The notes beneath the pieces are model-generated. The model saw nothing but the letters and a program-made list of their open reading frames with translations. It searched no databases and was not told where the DNA came from. Below, piece by piece: positions 59,465 to 64,000 of a DNA stretch of 64,000 nucleotides (position 1 is the first letter of the stretch; every line of letters begins with the position of its first letter). Source of the stretch: Advenella sp048381675 (GTDB lineage Bacteria > Pseudomonadota > Gammaproteobacteria > Burkholderiales > Burkholderiaceae_B). The position numbers were made by a program, and so were the translations under genes. The DNA lies in NCBI RefSeq assembly GCF_048381675.1, contig NZ_JBLWIS010000002.1, positions 62,001 to 126,000 on the forward strand, in the 5' to 3' direction.

Positions 59465-60919
59465 ATGGCATTTGGACAAGGTTTATCAGGCTTGAACGCC
59501 TCGGCACAGAATCTGGACGTGATTGGGAACAACATTGCCAACTCAGCCACAGTAGGTTTCAAGGCATCATCGGTGGCATTTGCCGATGTTTATGCTTCAT
59601 CCAGGGTTGGTATGGGTGTGCAGGTTGCGGCCATCAACCAACGCTTTACCCTTGGTACGGTTTCGTCTACCGGTAATTCGCTGGATTTGGCGATTGACGG
59701 TGAAAAAGGCCTGTTCCGTTTGGTTGATACCAGCGGAAACGTATCTTATACGCGCAATGGCCAGTTTCAGGCAGACCGCGACAACTATATCGTGAATAAC
59801 AGCGGGCAACGCCTTACCGGTTACATTGGCGAGAACAGTACTTTGTTGCAGGAATTGAAAATCCCGGTGGGCAATATTCCCCCCAAAGCAACGCAAAATT
59901 CAGGACTGGTGACCAATCTGGATGCCAATGCGCCCATTATTTCGATTACCGGATCACCTGAGGTGCTGGGCGAGGTTGCCCTGGAGTCAGGCGGCACGAC
60001 CACTAACTACAATTTCCGGGTCAGCAGCACAGGTGGCCTGACCTGGACCGATGCCAGCGGTGCCAGTGTACCGGCACCGCCAGACGGCACTTATAACAGC
60101 GGTTCTTCAACGGTAACCTTGGCTGGTGGCCAGGTGGTAAGCGGTGCCCTGGAGCCTACGGTTCAATACGCGGCGGCACAGCAGGCAAGGCCGTTTTCAC
60201 CCGCTGATCCGGCCAGCTATACCCACTCGCTGAACATGAACGTGTATGATTCGTTGGGCAATTCACATGAGTTGACTCAATACTTCGTCAAGCGTGCCGG
60301 CACAAGCGGCACCGAGAGCCAGTGGGATGTTTACTACTACCTTGACGGTGCTTCGGTGGATTCGCCAGCCGGTGGTGGCCCGTTACCCATGACTTTTGAC
60401 AGCATTGGCCGTTTGACCAGCAGCAATAATTTAACCGTAACCGTTAACCAGCCCGGCACAGCAGGTGCGCCGGCCGAAGCGCTGGTCATAAGGATGGATT
60501 ATACCGGCAGTACCCAGTTCGCCGGCGCTTTCACGCCTAATTTTGTGCAGGATGGCTACTCTACCGGCGAATATTCTGGTTTGTCGATTTCTTCCGATGG
60601 TGCGATTGTAGCCAATTACACCAATGGAGAAATGCAGGTCATGGGTTATGTGGCACTGGCCAACTTCAATAACCTGAATGGTTTGCAGCCCATCGGTGGC
60701 AATGCCTGGCAGGAAACTCGTGATTCTGGCCAGCCCATTATAGGCAAGCCAGGCACTAACAGCCTGGCACGGCTTAAAGGGCAGGCGGTTGAAGAGTCCA
60801 ACGTGGACATGAGTGCTGAATTGGTGAACATGATTATTGCACAGCGCAATTACCAGGCCAATGCCCAGACCATCAAAACCCAGGACCAGATCCTGCAAAC
60901 CCTGATCTCATTGCGTTAA
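59465..60919 (+). CDS. flgE: Flagellar hook protein FlgE
   Basis: FlgE polymerises into the hook. The 484-residue protein starts MAFGQGLSGLNASAQNLDVI with GNNIANSATVGFKASSVAF, has YDSLGNSHELTQYFVK in the middle, and ends NMIIAQRNYQANAQTIKTQD as required for coiled-coil packing. It follows flgD by 30 bases. Confidence 0.96.
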   Translation: MAFGQGLSGLNASAQNLDVIGNNIANSATVGFKASSVAFADVYASSRVGMGVQVAAINQRFTLGTVSSTGNSLDLAIDGEKGLFRLVDTSGNVSYTRNGQFQADRDNYIVNNSGQRLTGYIGENSTLLQELKIPVGNIPPKATQNSGLVTNLDANAPIISITGSPEVLGEVALESGGTTTNYNFRVSSTGGLTWTDASGASVPAPPDGTYNSGSSTVTLAGGQVVSGALEPTVQYAAAQQARPFSPADPASYTHSLNMNVYDSLGNSHELTQYFVKRAGTSGTESQWDVYYYLDGASVDSPAGGGPLPMTFDSIGRLTSSNNLTVTVNQPGTAGAPAEALVIRMDYTGSTQFAGAFTPNFVQDGYSTGEYSGLSISSDGAIVANYTNGEMQVMGYVALANFNNLNGLQPIGGNAWQETRDSGQPIIGKPGTNSLARLKGQAVEESNVDMSAELVNMIIAQRNYQANAQTIKTQDQILQTLISLR

Positions 60920-60937
60920 TCGGCAGGAATGAAATAA

Positions 60938-61708
60938 ATGGATCGCGCAATATATACCGCCAGCAACGGGGCAGCCAGAATCCTTGAGCAGCAGTCGGTC
61001 CTGTCCAATAACATGGCCAATGTGAATACCCCGGGCTTTCGGGCACAAATGTCGCAATACCGTTCAACTCCGGTGGTCAGTCCGCTGATCAACGGCACAG
61101 ACACTACCCGGGTGCTCACGGTAGCCACAACGGCAGACAGCAATATGGAGCAGGGGGCTTTCATGACGACAGGCCGCGATCTGGATGCGGCCATTCAGGG
61201 TGAGGGCTGGTTTGCCGTCCGCGCGCTTGACGGTTCTGAAGGCTATACCCGCAGCGGCAATTTCCAGCGTAATGCCGACGGCTTGCTGGTAACGTCGGGT
61301 GGCCTGATGGTGTTGTCTGAAGATGGTCAGCCGATTGAAATTCCCGATGCCGCGGCGATAGGCATTGAGCGTTCTGGCGGGATTAACGTTCTGGCCAATG
61401 GTGATGCCGCCACTGAAGTGCAGCGAGTAGCCAAACTGAAAATTGGTGATCCTGCTAATGCCCGCATGGTGCGCAATGATGACGGCTTGTTTCGTGCCGT
61501 CAATGAACAGGGACAGCCTGTTGAATTGCCCGATACCGCGCTGGCAACGGTGATGAGTGGCGCCCTGGAGGGCAGTAATGTGAGTGCCGCAGGCAATATG
61601 GTGGGGCTCATCCAGAATGCTCGCCGTTTTGAAATGCAAATGAAGATTATCCAGGAACTCAGCAGTAAGGAACAAAATGCCAATAGCCTGCTTTCTTCAG
61701 CGGGTTAA
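60938..61708 (+). CDS. flgF: Flagellar basal body rod protein FlgF
   Basis: FlgF is a rod subunit. The 256-residue protein has RILEQQSVLSNNMANVNTPG at the N-terminus, the rod-core FAVRALDGSEGYTRSGNFQ and the C-terminal MVGLIQNARRFEMQMKIIQ. Position between flgE and flgG and the length match the family. Confidence 0.96.
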   Translation: MDRAIYTASNGAARILEQQSVLSNNMANVNTPGFRAQMSQYRSTPVVSPLINGTDTTRVLTVATTADSNMEQGAFMTTGRDLDAAIQGEGWFAVRALDGSEGYTRSGNFQRNADGLLVTSGGLMVLSEDGQPIEIPDAAAIGIERSGGINVLANGDAATEVQRVAKLKIGDPANARMVRNDDGLFRAVNEQGQPVELPDTALATVMSGALEGSNVSAAGNMVGLIQNARRFEMQMKIIQELSSKEQNANSLLSSAG

Positions 61709-61763
61709 TGGCATTTTGCATGAATTTGTACCTAATTTATATTTGATTTAACCGGAAAATAAT

Positions 61764-62549
61764 ATGATACGCTCGCTGTGGATTGCCAAGACAGGCCTGG
61801 AGGCCCAGCAAACCAATATGGATGTAATTTCCAATAATATTGCCAACGTCAATACGGATGGTTTCAAGCGCAACCGCGCCATTTTCGAAGACCTGATGTA
61901 CCAGACCGTGCGCCAGCCCGGTGCCCAGGTGGGTGATGCCAACCAGTTGCCCACTGGCCTGCAATTGGGCATGGGTGTGCGTACCGTAGCCACCGAGCGC
62001 ATTCACACGCAAGGCAACCTGAAAAACACCGGTAACTCGCTTGATATAGCCATTGATGGTAAGGGCTTTTTGCAGGTTGAAATGCCGGATGGCACTTTTG
62101 CCTATACCCGTAGCGGTTCTTTGCAGCTGGACCAGAACGGTCAGTTGGTTACTGCTGGCGGTTACCCGATTCAACCCGCCATTACCATTCCCGATAATGC
62201 CTTGACGATTGAAATTGGCCGTGATGGTACGGTTTCGGTGACCCAGCCGGGTGCGGCCGGGCAGAGTATTCAGGTTGGCCAGCTGGAATTGACGACTTTT
62301 GTCAATCCGGCCGGTTTGCTTAGCCTGGGTGAAAACCTGTATGCGCAAACCGATGCTTCGGGTGCGGAAACCGTTTCAACACCGGGTCTTGATGGCACTG
62401 GCCGGATTTTGCACAAATATACCGAAACCTCTAATGTGAACGTGGCCGAAGAGCTGGTTAACATGATTGCCACCCAGCGGGCCTATGAAATGAACAGCAA
62501 GGCCATTACCACTTCTGACCAGATGCTGGCCCGTTTAACCCAGATCTGA
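61764..62549 (+). CDS. flgG: Flagellar basal body distal rod protein FlgG
   Basis: FlgG forms the distal rod. The 261-residue protein begins MIRSLWIAKTGLEAQQTNMD followed by VISNNIANVNTDGFKRNRA, and ends NVAEELVNMIATQRAYEMN with SKAITTSDQMLARL. These are canonical FlgG features and the length of 261 is nearly identical to E. coli (260). Confidence 0.97.
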   Translation: MIRSLWIAKTGLEAQQTNMDVISNNIANVNTDGFKRNRAIFEDLMYQTVRQPGAQVGDANQLPTGLQLGMGVRTVATERIHTQGNLKNTGNSLDIAIDGKGFLQVEMPDGTFAYTRSGSLQLDQNGQLVTAGGYPIQPAITIPDNALTIEIGRDGTVSVTQPGAAGQSIQVGQLELTTFVNPAGLLSLGENLYAQTDASGAETVSTPGLDGTGRILHKYTETSNVNVAEELVNMIATQRAYEMNSKAITTSDQMLARLTQI

Positions 62550-62577
62550 TTGTCTGACTAACTTTGTGATAGTGCCC

Positions 62578-63276
62578 ATGAATATGTCTTTGCGTTCGAT
62601 TCGTTTGTTTGTTATTGGCTTGATCATTGCCCTGGCAAGTGGCTGTGCCATGGTGCCGCATCCAAAAATAGTGGATGGCCCCTTGACCGCCGTGCCAACA
62701 CCGGCAGTGCCGAATATAAATCAAGAGCCGGACGGTTCTATTTACCAGGCCGGGCGGGCAGGCAGTTTTCCGCTGTTTGAAGACCGTCGGCCCCGTAATG
62801 TGGGCGATATCGTGACCGTGGTCATTGAAGAGAAAACCAATGCTTCAAAACGTGTCGCAACCAGTACCGATCGTCAAAGTGGCATGGATATTGGCGTTAC
62901 TGCGGCACCCGACTGGATGCCTGGTGCGCTAGAGGCTGATAATCGGTTTACCGCTGATGGCAGCAATGACATGGAAGGTAAGGGCAGCAGTTCTGCCAAT
63001 AACATGTTTACGGGCAACATCACCACGACCGTCATCGATGTGCTTGCCAACGGCAACCTGAGGATTGCTGGCGAGAAAGCGATTGCGATCAATCAGGGTA
63101 GCGAGCACCTGCGTTTTTCCGGGGTGGTTGATCCGCGTTCGATTACCGGTACCAACACCGTGTCTTCTACCCAAGTGGCCGATGCCCGCATCGAGTTTCG
63201 CAGCAAGGGTGTGATGGATGAAGTGCAAACCATGGGCTGGTTGCAACGCTTTTTCCTGAATATTGCGCCGTTCTAA
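62578..63276 (+). CDS. flgH: Flagellar L-ring lipoprotein FlgH
   Basis: FlgH forms the outer-membrane L-ring. From the ATG at 62578 the protein has 232 residues with a lipoprotein signal (IGLIIALASGC, Cys23) and the family motifs SFPLFEDRRPRNVGDIVTVVI and GEKAIAINQGSEHLRFSGVVDPRSI. A GTG 4 codons upstream and an ATG two codons downstream are alternative starts. It precedes flgI. Confidence 0.95.
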   Translation: MNMSLRSIRLFVIGLIIALASGCAMVPHPKIVDGPLTAVPTPAVPNINQEPDGSIYQAGRAGSFPLFEDRRPRNVGDIVTVVIEEKTNASKRVATSTDRQSGMDIGVTAAPDWMPGALEADNRFTADGSNDMEGKGSSSANNMFTGNITTTVIDVLANGNLRIAGEKAIAINQGSEHLRFSGVVDPRSITGTNTVSSTQVADARIEFRSKGVMDEVQTMGWLQRFFLNIAPF

Positions 63277-63316
63277 GCCTTAAATATTACTCAATGATGG
63301 GAGTTGCAGTTTGACC

Positions 63317-64000
63317 ATGAAATCCGGAATCCTGAAAAGCATCATGGCAGTTGCCTTATGGCTGGGTCTGGCGCAGGGGGTTGCCCTGGCCGAACCGTTA
63401 CGCGACCTGGCATCTATCCAGGGTGTGCGGGATAACCAGCTGATAGGCTATGGCCTGGTAGTAGGGCTGGATGGGAGCGGCGACCAGGTACGCCAGTCGC
63501 CCTTTACCCAGCAAAGCCTTACCAACATGCTGGCCCAACTGGGGGTGACGGTGCCTGCCGGCGTCAATATGCAGGTAAAAAACGTGGCGGCTGTCATGGT
63601 AACCGCGACCTTGCCCTCGTTTGCCCAGCCCGGCCAGTCCATTGATGTGAACGTATCTTCGATGGGGAATGCCAAAAGCCTGCGTGGTGGCACCTTGCTC
63701 ATGACTCCCCTGAAGGGTGCCGATAACCAGGTATACGCCATTGCCCAGGGTAATATCGTGGTAGGCGGTGCCGGGGCCCAAGCCGGTGGCAGTTCGGTGC
63801 AGGTGAACCAGTTGAACGGAGGCATGATTACCGGGGGTGCTTTAGTGGAGCGCACCGTGCCAACCCGCTTTAGCAAAGACGGCATGGTACGCATAGAAAT
63901 GCATGATACTGATTTTGGCACGACGGAAAATGCAGTGGCGGCCATTAACAAAATCATGGGTGCCGGTGCGGCCCGGGCCTTGAATGGACGCGTAATTGAA
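63317..64000 (+). CDS. flgI: Flagellar P-ring protein FlgI, partial (cut by right edge)
   Basis: FlgI forms the periplasmic P-ring. From the ATG at 63317 the frame runs open to the window end, 228 residues. It begins MKSGILKSIMAVALWLGLAQ, a cleavable signal, then DLASIQGVRDNQLIGYGLVV, with QQSLTNMLAQLGVTV and RGGTLLMTPLKGADNQVYAIA. These match FlgI closely. The C-terminal part lies beyond the window. Confidence 0.96.
   Translation, partial: MKSGILKSIMAVALWLGLAQGVALAEPLRDLASIQGVRDNQLIGYGLVVGLDGSGDQVRQSPFTQQSLTNMLAQLGVTVPAGVNMQVKNVAAVMVTATLPSFAQPGQSIDVNVSSMGNAKSLRGGTLLMTPLKGADNQVYAIAQGNIVVGGAGAQAGGSSVQVNQLNGGMITGGALVERTVPTRFSKDGMVRIEMHDTDFGTTENAVAAINKIMGAGAARALNGRVIE

Overview
The window looks like a chromosomal segment of a motile betaproteobacterium of the order Burkholderiales, most likely family Alcaligenaceae (relatives of Bordetella, Advenella or Pusillimonas). 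The evidence is a Bug-type solute receptor, the adk-kdsB-trm112-lpxK block beside xseA-sodB, the clpSA-pqiABC block, and an FlhDC-headed motility cluster in the Bordetella-like order flhDC, motAB, che, flhBA, flgNMA, flgB onward. Coding regions have intermediate base composition, while several intergenic gaps are strikingly AT-rich. Genus and species cannot be fixed from sequence reading alone.

Region 1 (1-23 kb) is housekeeping: adenylate kinase (cut by the left edge), KDO activation and lipid A kinase, exonuclease VII, iron superoxide dismutase, a cold-shock protein, the ClpS/ClpA proteolysis pair, the PqiABC envelope lipid-transport set, an amino-acid-type ABC receptor, a Bug receptor, dUTPase, a DedA protein, and a tight ribF-ileS-lspA-coaBC run on the minus strand.

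Region 2 (22-31.7 kb) holds purN, an rRNA m5C methyltransferase, a fatty-acid desaturase overlapping a UvrD-type helicase, a 53-residue lipoprotein with a porin-like stretch, a tRNA-Val(GAC) with a textbook promoter and terminator, another small lipoprotein, and a sulfite/nitrite reductase with its DUF934 partner. A possible 33-codon leader ORF and a perfect hairpin sit directly in front of the reductase ribosome-binding site.

Region 3 (31.7-36 kb) is a loose set of small, AT-rich, poorly known genes: a DUF333 lipoprotein, an SSB-like protein, an orphan Cas2-like protein, a hotdog thioesterase, three unrecognised proteins, and a candidate small RNA ending in a perfect intrinsic terminator. 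This is the most likely place for something undescribed.

Region 4 (36-40 kb) is a TRAP transporter (dctP, dctQ, dctM) whose large permease carries an unusual central insertion with Pro/Gly-rich repeats. About 1 kb of very AT-rich DNA follows, containing a perfect FNR-type box.

Region 5 (41-64 kb) is the motility cluster: flhD, flhC, an Aer-like energy sensor, motA, motB (with a very long Lys/Ala-rich tail), cheA, cheW, cheR, cheB, cheY, cheZ, flhB and flhA, then flgN-flgM-flgA on the minus strand and flgBCDEFGH on the plus strand, with flgI cut by the right edge. Together these encode the master regulator, the stator, the chemotaxis phosphorelay, the export gate and the rod, hook and ring parts of the flagellum. 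No CRISPR array, insertion sequence, prophage or rRNA was seen.
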